Shown in pieces: positions 8,762 through 16,996 of a DNA stretch of 64,000 nucleotides; within the stretch, counting starts at the first letter, position 1; every line of letters starts with the position of its first letter. The DNA is from Pseudarthrobacter sulfonivorans (GTDB lineage Bacteria > Actinomycetota > Actinomycetes > Actinomycetales > Micrococcaceae), in contig NZ_CP013747.1 of the NCBI RefSeq assembly GCF_001484605.1, positions 1,984,001-2,048,000 on the forward strand, written 5' to 3'. A model generated the notes under the pieces. The model was not told the DNA's origin. It did no database searches and saw only the letters and a program-made list of their open reading frames with translations. The translations under genes were made by a program, and so were the position numbers.

Positions 8762-9736
8762 TTGGACGCGTACTCCCCCGCATATCCGGCAGGGCGCCAC
8801 TACCACGGCGATGGCCGAAGCCCGTTGTCCCTGGTTCTTTCGGTGGCTGCCGCTTTGATGGTTTTGCTGGCTGCCGTCACTTCGGCCGTGGTCCGCTCTG
8901 AGGGCGTTACCGGAACCGTGAATGCGGCTTTCGCCGGGACCGGGCCGGTTGGCGCCATGGCCGCGGTTGGTGCAGGCACCGAGGTTGACGCCATGGCCGC
9001 GGTTGGTGCAGGCGCCGAGGTTGACGCCATGGCCGCGGTTGGTGCAGACGCCGAGGACGGAAGCGTCGCGAGGATTATCAGCAGGGTCTCCGGCTTCCGC
9101 GTTGGCGTGGCCGTCGCGGATACAGCGGGCGGACCGGTCCGCACTTTTGGCGACACGGCGGCCTATACTGCGGCCAGCACTGCCAAGCTCATCACCGCAG
9201 CGGCCTATCTCAGGCTTGTGGCGGCCGGTGAAGCGCGACTCGATGAGACGCTGGGGAACTACACTGCCGCTTTCCAGCTCAAGTCCATGATCAACAACAG
9301 CAACAATGATTCCTGGCTCCTGTTGATGGGCAGGATCGGCTACCAGCGGCTGATCCGGTACGCAGCCTCGATTGGCATCGCCTACGATCCCGAAGACAAC
9401 CGGCTGACTCCCGGGGAAGTGGCCCAGATCCTGACGAAGCTTTACGCCGGACAGCTGCTTAACCCCAATGACACCGCGCAGTTGCTGGGGTACATGCAGG
9501 AAACCAACAACGAGGAACTTATCCCCGCCGCCTCGGGGCCCGGGATTACCGTCTATCACAAATACGGCCAGCTTGGAGGAAACCTCCATGACGCAGCCCT
9601 CTTGGAACATGGCGGGACAACGTATGCGCTGGTGATCTTCACGGAAGGCGCCGATAGCACCGACGAGGCCGAACGCACTGAAATGATCCACGATCTGACG
9701 CGGGCAGTCGTCGGGACGCTCTTTCCCGCGGGTTAA
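8762..9736 (+). CDS. Membrane-anchored class A beta-lactamase-fold serine hydrolase
   Basis: The 324-residue product has one N-terminal membrane helix (LVLSVAAALMVLLAAVTSAVV), an Ala/Gly-rich linker with 12-residue repeats, then a penicillin-recognising serine-hydrolase domain. It shows SxxK as STAK in AYTAASTAKLITAA, an SDN-like NNSNND and a KTG-like KYGQLGG. The substituted third motif (KYG) suggests a cell-wall-related or degenerate enzyme rather than a proven beta-lactamase. The start is TTG 8762, preceded by AGGAG at 7 bases. Extracytoplasmic, anchored by its N-terminal helix. Confidence 0.75.
   Translation: MDAYSPAYPAGRHYHGDGRSPLSLVLSVAAALMVLLAAVTSAVVRSEGVTGTVNAAFAGTGPVGAMAAVGAGTEVDAMAAVGAGAEVDAMAAVGADAEDGSVARIISRVSGFRVGVAVADTAGGPVRTFGDTAAYTAASTAKLITAAAYLRLVAAGEARLDETLGNYTAAFQLKSMINNSNNDSWLLLMGRIGYQRLIRYAASIGIAYDPEDNRLTPGEVAQILTKLYAGQLLNPNDTAQLLGYMQETNNEELIPAASGPGITVYHKYGQLGGNLHDAALLEHGGTTYALVIFTEGADSTDEAERTEMIHDLTRAVVGTLFPAG
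8957..9058 (+). repeat. 36-bp tandem repeat, nearly three copies, in coding sequence
   Basis: ATGGCCGCGGTTGGTGCAGG starts units at 8957, 8993 and 9029 with only a few base differences. Each full unit encodes 12 residues (AAVGAG-TEVDAM type). It forms the linker between the membrane helix and the catalytic domain and could change copy number. Confidence 0.85.
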
Positions 9737-9801
9737 CCGAGCTCCTGCTGACTCCTTGCAATCCGGCGCTCGGCATCGAGGGAACGGAGCATTCGCGGGC
9801 A

Positions 9802-9852
9802 GGGGGCTTAAGTGTCCGCTCGCGCCGGGGGCTTAAGTGATCCGTTCGCGCC
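9802..9852. repeat. Two direct copies of a 25-26 bp intergenic repeat
   Basis: GGGGGCTTAAGTG followed by TCCG-TCGCGCC occurs at 9802-9826 and again at 9827-9852, head to tail. It lies in the 120-bp gap between two convergent genes. Function unknown. Confidence 0.7.
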
Positions 9853-9858
9853 GGGTGG

Positions 9859-10491
9859 TCAGCTGCGGTGGTGCTCGATCAGCCAGCCGGCCATCTGCTG
9901 GGCCCGCTTGGCCGCCTGGGTGTCCCCTTCGGTGGCTGAGACGATGGACCCCTTCATCAGGATGTGCCACGACCGGGCGAAATCCTCCGGGCGGTCCAAC
10001 CCGGCCTGCTCCGCGAGGGCCTGCACATGGCCCCTGATCCTGGCCAGGTAGTCGATGCTGGCCTGGCCCAGCGGATGGGCCGGGCCCATTTCCAGCAGGA
10101 TGTTGATGAAGGAGCAGGCCTCGAAGTCGTCGCGCAGGAACCAGTCGCCGAAGACGTCGAAGATGGCAAGGAGCTGTTCAGTGGGGGTAGTGCCGCGCAG
10201 TTTGGCCTGGCCAACGATGGCATCAACTGTCCATACCTGGTCCCGCTGCTCCAGGAACGCCAGAACCAGCGCGTCCTTGGACGGGAAGTGCCGGTAAAAA
10301 GTTGCCTTGGCCACGCCGGAACGTTCGATCAGTTCGTTAACACCCACATCCCGCACACCGCGGCGGGAAAAGAGTTCGTAAGCCACAGCCAGGATCCGGC
10401 TCCGGGAATCGGCAGGCAGAACTGCCGCCTCGGCGGGTAAATCCGCCGGAGACAGCGCGGGTTCTGCAGTGTGGTCTGCATCGGAAATCAT
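9859..10491 (-). CDS. TetR/AcrR family transcriptional regulator
   Basis: The 210-residue protein has a TetR N-terminal helix-turn-helix near residues 30-75: RILAVAYELFSRRGVRDVGV, then IERSGVAKATFYRHFPSKD. It is followed by an all-helical ligand-binding domain. TetR proteins usually repress a neighbouring efflux or catabolic gene and release DNA on binding a small molecule. The first 25 residues are Ala/Asp-rich and atypical; a later start is possible. The divergent 93-residue gene at 10620 shares its upstream region. No clear operator palindrome was picked out. Confidence 0.88.
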   Translation of the reverse strand: MISDADHTAEPALSPADLPAEAAVLPADSRSRILAVAYELFSRRGVRDVGVNELIERSGVAKATFYRHFPSKDALVLAFLEQRDQVWTVDAIVGQAKLRGTTPTEQLLAIFDVFGDWFLRDDFEACSFINILLEMGPAHPLGQASIDYLARIRGHVQALAEQAGLDRPEDFARSWHILMKGSIVSATEGDTQAAKRAQQMAGWLIEHHRS

Positions 10492-10619
10492 CGTAGGAAT
10501 AGTTTACTCCCAGGTGCAGACAGACCGGTCTTACTCGTTGTAATGTTTTCCCAGACGCAGTGCTATGACGACGATGGGACCCCGTAAAGGCCCCGTCGGC
10601 TTGGTGCAAGGAGGCCCCG

Positions 10620-10901
10620 ATGTCAGCAGAGCGAACCTACGATTTTATCCAGTGCGATGACACTGACCCGTGGATGGAGAGTGCCGCTGCGTCCGCCGAG
10701 GTCCGGCACTTCGCCCGGGAATCCTTGCGGTGGCAGGCGCAGGAAATCATTGATGAGGTGCTCCGCGGAACAGTTCCCGGCGAGGAGTTGTCCCGGGCCC
10801 GGTTGCGCCGCTGCGTCGCCCAGAACCCCGGCAAGCCCGAACGTGCCCTGCTTCAGCAGCTGATGCTCAACCGCGACCCGCAGGGTGAATCAACGCAGTA
10901 A
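10620..10901 (+). CDS. Small hypothetical protein, 93 residues
   Basis: ATG 10620 is preceded by an excellent AGGAGG with 6-base spacing. The product is hydrophilic with mixed charge and predicted helical (FARESLRWQAQEIIDEVL), has no signal peptide or membrane helix, and contains two cysteines. No family is recognised. It is divergent from the TetR gene and convergent with the GAF-ANTAR gene, ending ten bases from its stop codon. Confidence 0.72.
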   Translation: MSAERTYDFIQCDDTDPWMESAAASAEVRHFARESLRWQAQEIIDEVLRGTVPGEELSRARLRRCVAQNPGKPERALLQQLMLNRDPQGESTQ

Positions 10902-10910
10902 CGGCTGGCC

Positions 10911-11599
10911 TTAAAACGTGAGGCTGCGGTCCACGATGCGCCCGGCGGTCACATGCAGGCTCTGGCTGTTGGCGCGGGCATGGTTCCGGAGCAGGTTGAA
11001 TGCTGCGTCCATATCCACTCCGGCAGTGTGCGCAATGACGCCCTTGGCCTGCTCAATCAGCACCCGGGTGTTCAAGGCAGCTGCAGCTGCTCGTTGACCA
11101 GTACCGCTTCCCGGATGGTGCGTTCCTGCATAAGGCTGATGGTGGCGACGTCGGCAAGCGCCTGGCCGATCGCGGCATCCTCTGCAGTCAGGAAACCCTC
11201 CCGGGCGCCGAACAGCCCCATGGCCCCGATAATCCTGCCGTGAACGCGCATGGGCACAGCATGCACGGAGCGGAAGCCCTGCGACAGCGCGGCTTGGCGG
11301 AAGCCCAGCCACTTGGTAAGCCCGGCAATGTCGTCCACTGAGACTGCCGACCCGGTCACGTAGCACTCAACGCAGGGACCGGCTCCGGCTTGAAGCTGGA
11401 GCACCTCGACGAGTTGGCTCTGCTCGCTGGTGGATGCGACAACCTGCAGTTCTCCGCTGGGATCGGCAAGCAACAGACCCGCGGCTGCGACGTCAAGGAG
11501 ACCCACGGATTCCTCCACCAGGATATGCAGAAGATCCACGACGTCGTAGTCGGCCACCAGCGTGTCAGTGAGCTTGACGAACGCCGCACTGGCGCGCAC
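10911..11599 (-). pseudogene. GAF-ANTAR RNA-binding regulator broken by a single-base frameshift
   Basis: The GAF part (11072-11599) reads VDLLHILVEESVGLLDVAAA to REAVLVNEQLQ and then stops. The ANTAR part (LNTRVLIEQAKGVIAHTAG to the end at 10911) is intact but in the next frame. One extra G inside GAGCAGCTGCAGCTGCC at about 11085 would restore EQLQAALNTRV, as in intact relatives, which are antiterminators that bind paired RNA hairpins. The break lies in a short CAGCTG repeat, consistent with slippage or sequencing error. The GTG start lies 7 bases after the panC stop with no clear ribosome-binding site, so it may be coupled to panC. Confidence 0.8.
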
Positions 11600-11605
11600 T
11601 ACTTA

Positions 11606-12532
11606 TCAGCTGCTGAGCGGCACGTTGTCGATCAGCCGGACCGGCCCCACCTTGGCGGCGATGAGAGCCAGGCCTTCGCCGCGGAACGGGACTTTCCGGC
11701 AGTTCTCGGCCAGCGGCTCAAGGGTGAGCGGATCCACGACGTCGAAGTAGTCCAGTCCCACCAACGACTGCGATTCAACCATGGCCCGGGCCGATTCCAG
11801 ATCAAGCGGCTGGTGGGCAGTTGCCCGCTCCGCCAGGAGCCGCAGCGCCCGTGACAACACCAGGGCGGCCTCGCGCTCCTCTGCGGAGAGGAACCGGTTG
11901 CGGCTGGAAAGGGCCAGCCCGTCCTCGGACCGGACGGTGGGCACGGCAACAATTTCGACGGGGAAATTCAGGTCCGCCACCATACGGCGCACCAGCGCCA
12001 GTTGCTGGGCGTCCTTTTGCCCGAAATAGGCCCGATAGGCCGGCAGTCCCCCGCCGCCGGAGGCAAACGCACCGGCCGGCGGAAGCCCTGAGCCGGGGAT
12101 GCAGTAGTGCAGCAGCTTGGCAACCACGGTGAGGGCGCCGTCGAAATGGCCCGGCCGTGAGGCGCCTTCCCACTTTTCCCCCAGGGAGCCGGCGGTCACG
12201 CGGACCAGCGGCTCGCCGCCGGGATAGACCTCTTCCACCGGAGGCGCAAACACGAGGTCCACGCCCTGTTCCTCAAGCAGGGCAAGATCGGCGTCGAGCG
12301 TGCGCGGGTACCGGTCCAGATCCACCGCATCGCCGAACTGGAGCGGGTTCACAAAGATGGACGCCACCACTACGTCGTTCTGTTCGACGGCGGTGCGCGC
12401 CAGCCGGGCGTGGCCTTCGTGCAGCGCGCCCATGGTGGGCACCAGGCCCTGCGACCTGCCCGCCTTCTGCCCGAGCAGCCGGGCACTCGCCTCCCTGAGC
12501 TCTGCGGCAGTTGTCACCAGTTGCGTGGCCAT
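11606..12532 (-). CDS. panC: Pantothenate synthetase
   Basis: Condenses pantoate with beta-alanine using ATP, the last step of pantothenate (CoA precursor) synthesis. The 308-residue product has the nucleotide-binding [10 protein letters not shown] motif near the N-terminus, [10 protein letters not shown] and the SSRNRFL segment equivalent to KMSKS. ATG 12532 is chosen because it starts [12 protein letters not shown] and is preceded by GAGGGAAA. The longer frame to 12664 overlaps the upstream gene and is not family-like. The stop of the DUF2520 gene and this ATG are one base apart, so the two are translationally coupled. Confidence 0.95.
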   Translation of the reverse strand: MATQLVTTAAELREASARLLGQKAGRSQGLVPTMGALHEGHARLARTAVEQNDVVVASIFVNPLQFGDAVDLDRYPRTLDADLALLEEQGVDLVFAPPVEEVYPGGEPLVRVTAGSLGEKWEGASRPGHFDGALTVVAKLLHYCIPGSGLPPAGAFASGGGGLPAYRAYFGQKDAQQLALVRRMVADLNFPVEIVAVPTVRSEDGLALSSRNRFLSAEEREAALVLSRALRLLAERATAHQPLDLESARAMVESQSLVGLDYFDVVDPLTLEPLAENCRKVPFRGEGLALIAAKVGPVRLIDNVPLSS

Positions 12533-12533
12533 G

Positions 12534-13424
12534 TCAGTTTCCCTCTTCCAGGGCCGCGCGGAGGGCCCCCACTTGATCCTCTTTGAGCAGCCCCCGACTG
12601 CTGGCCCGCCGTGCCGTGGCGCGGGCCATGGCGAGGTAAGCCTCCAGCACATCGCCGTGCGCACCGGCGTCGTACTCCCTTAACGCCTCGGCGTGGGCCG
12701 CCACTGTCCCCACATCGCCGCGGGCCACCGGCCCGGTCAGCGCCGATTCGCCGGAGGCGAGCGCGTTCTCCAGCGTGGCCCGCAGCAAAGGCCCCAGCAT
12801 CCGCTCCGGCGCGTCGACGCCAACGTCGCGGAGCAGCTGCGAAGCCTGTGCCACCAGGGTGACCATATGGTTCGAGCCATGGGCGAGGGCCGTGTGATAA
12901 AGCGTCCGGTCCCCCTCGGCGATGGCCACGGGTTCGGCACCCATCTCCACTACCAGCGCCTGGGCAATGGGCAGCATCGCGGCATCAGCGGTCACGCCAA
13001 AGGTGCAATCCAGCAGTCGTGTCAGGTCCAGGCTCATGCCCGTGAACGTCATGGCGGGGTGCAGTGCAAGGGGGATGGCTCCGGCGGCGCGCACCGGGCG
13101 CAGCACCCCCACGCCGAACCTGCCTGAGGTGTGCGCCACGATCTGTCCGGGCTGCCACGCCCCGAGTTTGGCGAGTCCGTCCACCAGTACGGCCAAGGCG
13201 TCGTCGGGCACGGCCAGGAGCACCAGTTCAGACCGTTCCACAATCTCCTGGATCTCCAGGATGGGCACGCCGGGCAGCAGCGTCTCCGCCCGTTCGCGGC
13301 TGGCCTCGGACACCGCGGAAACCCCGACGACGGCGTGCTCGGCCGAGCGCAACGCCGCGCCAAGGACGGCGCCAACTTTCCCGGCACCGATGATTCCGAC
13401 GCCAAGGCGCCCGGGCTTAGCCAC
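12534..13424 (-). CDS. Rossmann-like / DUF2520 domain protein
   Basis: The 296-residue protein has an N-terminal NAD(P)-binding Rossmann motif ([15 protein letters not shown]) and a C-terminal helical DUF2520 domain ([23 protein letters not shown]). It resembles ketopantoate-reductase-type dehydrogenases and occurs next to panC in many actinobacteria, so a role in pantothenate supply or a related reduction is inferred, not proven. GTG 13424 overlaps the stop of the PH-domain gene by eight bases (GTGGCTAA), an arrangement typical of coupling. The longer frame to 13769 is antisense-like and rejected. Confidence 0.88.
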   Translation of the reverse strand: MAKPGRLGVGIIGAGKVGAVLGAALRSAEHAVVGVSAVSEASRERAETLLPGVPILEIQEIVERSELVLLAVPDDALAVLVDGLAKLGAWQPGQIVAHTSGRFGVGVLRPVRAAGAIPLALHPAMTFTGMSLDLTRLLDCTFGVTADAAMLPIAQALVVEMGAEPVAIAEGDRTLYHTALAHGSNHMVTLVAQASQLLRDVGVDAPERMLGPLLRATLENALASGESALTGPVARGDVGTVAAHAEALREYDAGAHGDVLEAYLAMARATARRASSRGLLKEDQVGALRAALEEGN

Positions 13425-15063
13425 GTTGCGGGCCTTCCTGTTGGGGACTGGTTTCGGCGGGCTCAACCACCGAGGTTTCGACAGGCTCAACCACCGGAGC
13501 GGGCTCGACCACCGGACTAGCGGTTTCGCTCCCCACCCGCTCCCTAACCTCGCGAGCTCGGTCAGGGAACCCTGCGGTCGTGGCCCCAGGCTCAACGACC
13601 GCAGCGGGCGCCACCGTTGCCAGCCATTGTTCACTGGTCTGCCGCTTGCGGGCGAGCCGGGCGCGGGCGGACTGGGCATCAAAAAGGCCCCGGGCCTCGT
13701 CAAGTCCGGCCTGGGTGAGCCGCGGCGAGACCGGCCCCGCCGTGGTGTGCAGGACAAGGTCCGCCACACGGAACCGCCGGGCGAGCGGACCCTGGTGGAG
13801 TGCCATTGACTGGGTGCGCTGGTGCGGGACCACCACCAGTTCCCGCCACCACCGGCCCGAGCGGATCAGCAGGGCGGTGTCAGTGGTGGCGAAGCCATTG
13901 CGGCGCCAGCCCAGCGGCGCGAGGAACCTGCCGCGGTGCGGCGTGGTGACAAATCCGCCGTCGGAATCCAATCCCGAGAGCCCCGCAGCGAAGGTGCGTC
14001 CGGGCTCCGGTGTGCCGGGATCCGGCAGCACGAGCGCGAGCATGGACATCACGTCGGGCAGCTTGCCTACGGGCAGCAGCGTGGTCCGGGACGCTGTCTC
14101 GCCGTTGCTCCCCACTGCGCCGTACCCGGCCACGTTGACCTGGATCCGGTACCAGCCGAAGATCCGCCATAGTGGGGACTGTGCCACTTTCAGCGCCTGG
14201 ACCCTGCCCGGGGGCAGCGTCTGCGCCTGCGTGTCCAAGAGCCCGTAGCGGAGCCGGATCCCGTCCGGCGATATGGCCGCGGTGAAATTGTAGCCCTTGT
14301 TAAAGGACCCCCAGTAGCTGGCGGCAAGGCCCAGCACCGCCGGGATCAGGTAGAAGAAGAAGCCGCGGTTGTCCGTCACGACGGACAGGATCACGGAGGC
14401 GATGCCGCCCACCACCACAAAAAAGCTCTGCTCACTGAGCAGCAGGGAACCGATAAGGCGCGACGGCGGCACGGACAGGACCGGATATTCGGGCGCCTCC
14501 GGCGCGGCCTCCTGCGGCCGGGCCGGGTCCGGGATCACGCCTGCGGCCCGCGCCAGGATGGTGGCCCGGAGCTGGCGGGCGTCGTCCATCCGCAGGTAGG
14601 CCAGTTTGACGGCCGATTCACCGGCGTCGGCCACCTCGAACTTGAGTTCGGCCAGGCCGAAGATCCGGGCAAGCAGGGGCTGGACGATATCGATGGCCTG
14701 GACGCGGTCCAGCCGGGCCTGGCGCTGCTGGCGGAAGAGGAAGCCGGAGTTGACCCGGACGTACCCTTCGGCGACCTGGTACTTGGTGAAGTACCAGGTC
14801 AGGATGAAGCCCAGCACGGTCACCACAAGGATGATGCCGCCGCCGGCCACCAGCCAGGGTGCCCGGCCGGCGAAGTCCTCCTCGAACAGGGGACGGCCTT
14901 GCAGCAACCGTTCGAAAAAGTCCCGCCCGAAGAAGAAACCAATGGCCGCCAAGGCCACCCAGCCGCGCACAAATGGGGACGCCGGGTGCACACGCAGCCA
15001 CTCGCCGTCGGGCGCCACCGGAACCGCAGTCGGTGCGCCGGCCTCCGGAACGTTTGCCGTCAC
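13417..15063 (-). CDS. Membrane protein with bacterial PH domains (YdbT-like)
   Basis: The 548-residue protein has four likely membrane helices in two pairs (GWVALAAIGFFFG, LVAGGGIILVVTVLGFILTW; FFVVVGGIASVILSVV, FFFYLIPAVLGLAA). These are interleaved with bPH_2 domains such as KYQVAEGYVRVNSGFLFRQQ with RLDRVQAIDIVQP. It forms a pair with the next, smaller PH protein as YdbT does with YdbS; their ATGA overlap supports co-translation. The last 45 residues are a low-complexity tail of 8-residue VVEPxETS repeats made of an interspersed DNA repeat. Role unknown, possibly envelope stress or bacteriocin resistance. Confidence 0.85.
   Translation of the reverse strand: MTANVPEAGAPTAVPVAPDGEWLRVHPASPFVRGWVALAAIGFFFGRDFFERLLQGRPLFEEDFAGRAPWLVAGGGIILVVTVLGFILTWYFTKYQVAEGYVRVNSGFLFRQQRQARLDRVQAIDIVQPLLARIFGLAELKFEVADAGESAVKLAYLRMDDARQLRATILARAAGVIPDPARPQEAAPEAPEYPVLSVPPSRLIGSLLLSEQSFFVVVGGIASVILSVVTDNRGFFFYLIPAVLGLAASYWGSFNKGYNFTAAISPDGIRLRYGLLDTQAQTLPPGRVQALKVAQSPLWRIFGWYRIQVNVAGYGAVGSNGETASRTTLLPVGKLPDVMSMLALVLPDPGTPEPGRTFAAGLSGLDSDGGFVTTPHRGRFLAPLGWRRNGFATTDTALLIRSGRWWRELVVVPHQRTQSMALHQGPLARRFRVADLVLHTTAGPVSPRLTQAGLDEARGLFDAQSARARLARKRQTSEQWLATVAPAAVVEPGATTAGFPDRAREVRERVGSETASPVVEPAPVVEPVETSVVEPAETSPQQEGPQRG
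13451..13516 (-). repeat. Interspersed GGTTGAGCC-CGAAAC repeat, 24-bp period, in coding sequence
   Basis: Plus-strand GTTTCGGCGGGCTCAACCAC (13451) and GTTTCGACAGGCTCAACCAC (13475), then a partial copy near 13499, follow at 24-bp spacing. This motif is a common dispersed repeat in Arthrobacter-type genomes (general knowledge). Here it is translated as VVEPVETS and VVEPAETS at the end of the PH-domain protein. Confidence 0.75.
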
Positions 15064-15572
15064 AGCCCTGCCAGCCTCGCTTCACCGCGGGCGGCCAGCT
15101 GCTCGCGCAGGCGTGCCCCTTCCGCAGCGGGCAGGCCGGGGATGGTGGCGTTGGTTCCGGGCGAGGCGGTGTGGAGTTTGAGCGTGCAGAGTCCCAGCCC
15201 GCGTTCCACCGGGCCCACGCCGATGTCCACGTATTGCATGCGGCCGTAGGGAACCGTCATGGTCCGTTGGAAGAAAATGCCGCCGCGGATCAGCAGGTCA
15301 TCGTCGCGCTCGGCGTAACCGATGGCCCGCACCTGGCGCGGAATCAGCAGCAGCCGCCAGATGGCCAGGACCAGGGTCACCGCCGGGACGGTGATGGCCA
15401 GCCACAGGGGCGGCCACCGCCACCAGCCGAGCAGGACCAAGATGAGGGGCAGTGCCAGGACAATCACCGTGACCAGGTTCCCGATGGCCCACTGCACCAG
15501 CCGCACCGTGACGTATTTCGGGGATACCCGCTGCCAGGTGATGCCCGGCGGATCAATCGCCTCTGTACGCAT
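15060..15572 (-). CDS. Small PH-domain membrane protein (YdbS-like)
   Basis: From ATG 15572 the product is 170 residues with two adjacent membrane helices (LVQWAIGNLVTVIVLALPLI and LWLAITVPAVTLVLAIWRLL), then a bPH_2 domain (RDDDLLIRGGIFFQRTMTVP, RMQYVDIGVGPVERGLGL). The start overlaps the end of the DUF3180 gene by 20 bp, and the stop overlaps the next PH gene at ATGA, so the three are one coupled unit. A longer frame to 15638 lies inside DUF3180 and is less likely. Function of the pair is unknown. Confidence 0.87.
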   Translation of the reverse strand: MRTEAIDPPGITWQRVSPKYVTVRLVQWAIGNLVTVIVLALPLILVLLGWWRWPPLWLAITVPAVTLVLAIWRLLLIPRQVRAIGYAERDDDLLIRGGIFFQRTMTVPYGRMQYVDIGVGPVERGLGLCTLKLHTASPGTNATIPGLPAAEGARLREQLAARGEARLAGL

Positions 15573-16086
15573 ATTCGCCTTCCCCTGCGGCTTCGCCGCG
15601 TACCCCGCGGCCGGGTTTCCCCTCACCGGGCGTTGCATCGGTGTCTTCGGGCGGGATCTTGCAGAACCGCTCCACCAGCAGGCCGACGACGATCATCACC
15701 AGACCGCCAGCAGCGATCGCGACTGCCACCCAGGTGATGCCCTGGTCGCTGCGCAAGTTCCAGATCCGCAGCTGGTCCAGGAAGATTCCAACATGCCAGC
15801 CCAGCAGGACGGTGCCCGCATAAGCGCACGCCTGGGCCAGCACCAGGGTCCTGGCGGCCAGGATCGGGTCCAATGCCTTTTTGCGTTTGGTGCTGTTGCG
15901 CCACCGGAGAACACGGATGCCAAGCACCAGGGTGATGGCAACAATCACGCCCATGGTGGCCAGCGCGGTAGCCGGAAGAACCGGCGTGGCCATGCTGTAG
16001 CGTGTGGTCACCACGGTGGCGGACCAGCCGGCCACGGTCAGGACTAGGCCGATCAGCAGCAGGCGGACAGGGTTGATGGGCTTCAC
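15553..16086 (-). CDS. DUF3180 family membrane protein
   Basis: The 177-residue product has four predicted membrane helices: PVRLLLIGLVLTVAGWSATV, LATMGVIVAITLVLGIRVL, VLAQACAYAGTVLLGWHVGI and GITWVAVAIAAGGLVMIVVG. A charged tail follows. DUF3180 proteins are found directly after folK in many actinobacteria, as here (3-bp gap), but have no assigned function. The HVGIFLDQL segment between helices is characteristic of the family. Confidence 0.88.
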   Translation of the reverse strand: MKPINPVRLLLIGLVLTVAGWSATVVTTRYSMATPVLPATALATMGVIVAITLVLGIRVLRWRNSTKRKKALDPILAARTLVLAQACAYAGTVLLGWHVGIFLDQLRIWNLRSDQGITWVAVAIAAGGLVMIVVGLLVERFCKIPPEDTDATPGEGKPGRGVRGEAAGEGEYAYRGD

Positions 16087-16089
16087 CGG

Positions 16090-16629
16090 TTACTCGACCG
16101 CCCCGGCTGTGGGGACGCCGTCGTAATCGCCGAAACCGTCGAACGGGGCAAGGTCGTCAAAGTCGGGGGCACGGGCCGCCAGCTCGCTGATGCGTTCCCC
16201 GCCCAGGGTGGCCGCCGGCTCGATCAGCGACCACGGATACAGCACAAAGGCGCGTCCGGCCGCGCGCGGGTGCGGCAGGGTCAGCACCGGGTCGTCACTG
16301 GTGAGGTCGCCGTAGGTGATGATGTCGACGTCGAGCGTCCGCGCCCCCCAGCGCACTTCACGCACGCGGAGGTGCTTGTTTTCCACGGCCTGGCAGTGCT
16401 TCAGCAGTTCCGCCGGGGACAGCGTGGTTTCCACGGTGATGATCATGTTCAGGAAGTCGGGCTGGCCGGCCGGGCCGCCCACGGCTTTGGTCTGCACCAC
16501 CGGGGAAACGGCCTGCAGCCGGACCTCCGGCGGGTCCACCAGGTCGGCAACGGCCTCGGACAGGGTGTCGTTCCGCTCGCCCAGGTTGCTGCCGAGGGCC
16601 AGGACGGCTTTGGTGTACCCGCCGCTCAT
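16090..16629 (-). CDS. folK: HPPK, 6-hydroxymethyl-7,8-dihydropterin pyrophosphokinase
   Basis: Transfers pyrophosphate from ATP to 6-hydroxymethyl-dihydropterin, activating it for FolP. The 179-residue product shows LALGSNLGER at the N-terminus and the signature RWGARTLDVDIITYGD with its paired metal-binding aspartates, followed by LPHPRAAGRAFVLYP. Its start overlaps the folB stop at ATGA, so the two are translated together. Cytoplasmic. Confidence 0.95.
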   Translation of the reverse strand: MSGGYTKAVLALGSNLGERNDTLSEAVADLVDPPEVRLQAVSPVVQTKAVGGPAGQPDFLNMIITVETTLSPAELLKHCQAVENKHLRVREVRWGARTLDVDIITYGDLTSDDPVLTLPHPRAAGRAFVLYPWSLIEPAATLGGERISELAARAPDFDDLAPFDGFGDYDGVPTAGAVE

Positions 16630-16985
16630 GGCCGCTCCCGGTGCACGCTGACAGCCACATCCCCGAAGGGCACCTCGATGGGTGCCTTGGGCTTGTGGAC
16701 GGTGATGTCCACCGCCTGGATGGTGAATTCGGCGAGCAGGCCATCGGCGATCCGGACGGCCAGGGCCTCGATCAGGTTCAGCGGCTCCCCCGTGATCCAG
16801 TCCTTGATCCGCTCAGCCACTTCGCCGTAGTGGGCAGTGTCCCGGACGTCGTCAGATACTGCGGCCTTGGCGAAGTCCAGGTGCAGCACGGCGTCCACCA
16901 CAAACGGCTGGCCCTCACGGCGCTCGAAATCGAAGACTCCGTGATGGCCGACGGCGGTGACACCGCTCAGCGTGATCCTGTCCAT
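16626..16985 (-). CDS. folB: Dihydroneopterin aldolase
   Basis: Cleaves 7,8-dihydroneopterin to 6-hydroxymethyl-dihydropterin and glycolaldehyde, between FolE and FolK in folate synthesis. The 119-residue length and motifs are normal: GVTAVGHHGVFDFERREGQP, DTAHYGEVAERI, LIEALAVRIAD and VTVHKPKAPI (seen as ITVHKPKAPI). It lies 11 bp after folP and overlaps folK. Confidence 0.95.
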   Translation of the reverse strand: MDRITLSGVTAVGHHGVFDFERREGQPFVVDAVLHLDFAKAAVSDDVRDTAHYGEVAERIKDWITGEPLNLIEALAVRIADGLLAEFTIQAVDITVHKPKAPIEVPFGDVAVSVHRERP

Positions 16986-16996
16986 GGGTGCCCGGC

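Noticed and set aside
8957..9058. CRISPR-like repeat
   Set aside because: Units are contiguous, in frame and encode a protein linker; there are no spacers.
12534..13769. Long N-terminal extension of the DUF2520 gene
   Set aside because: The extra residues overlap the PH-domain gene in another frame and look non-coding; GTG 13424 fits the Rossmann motif and the coupling overlap.
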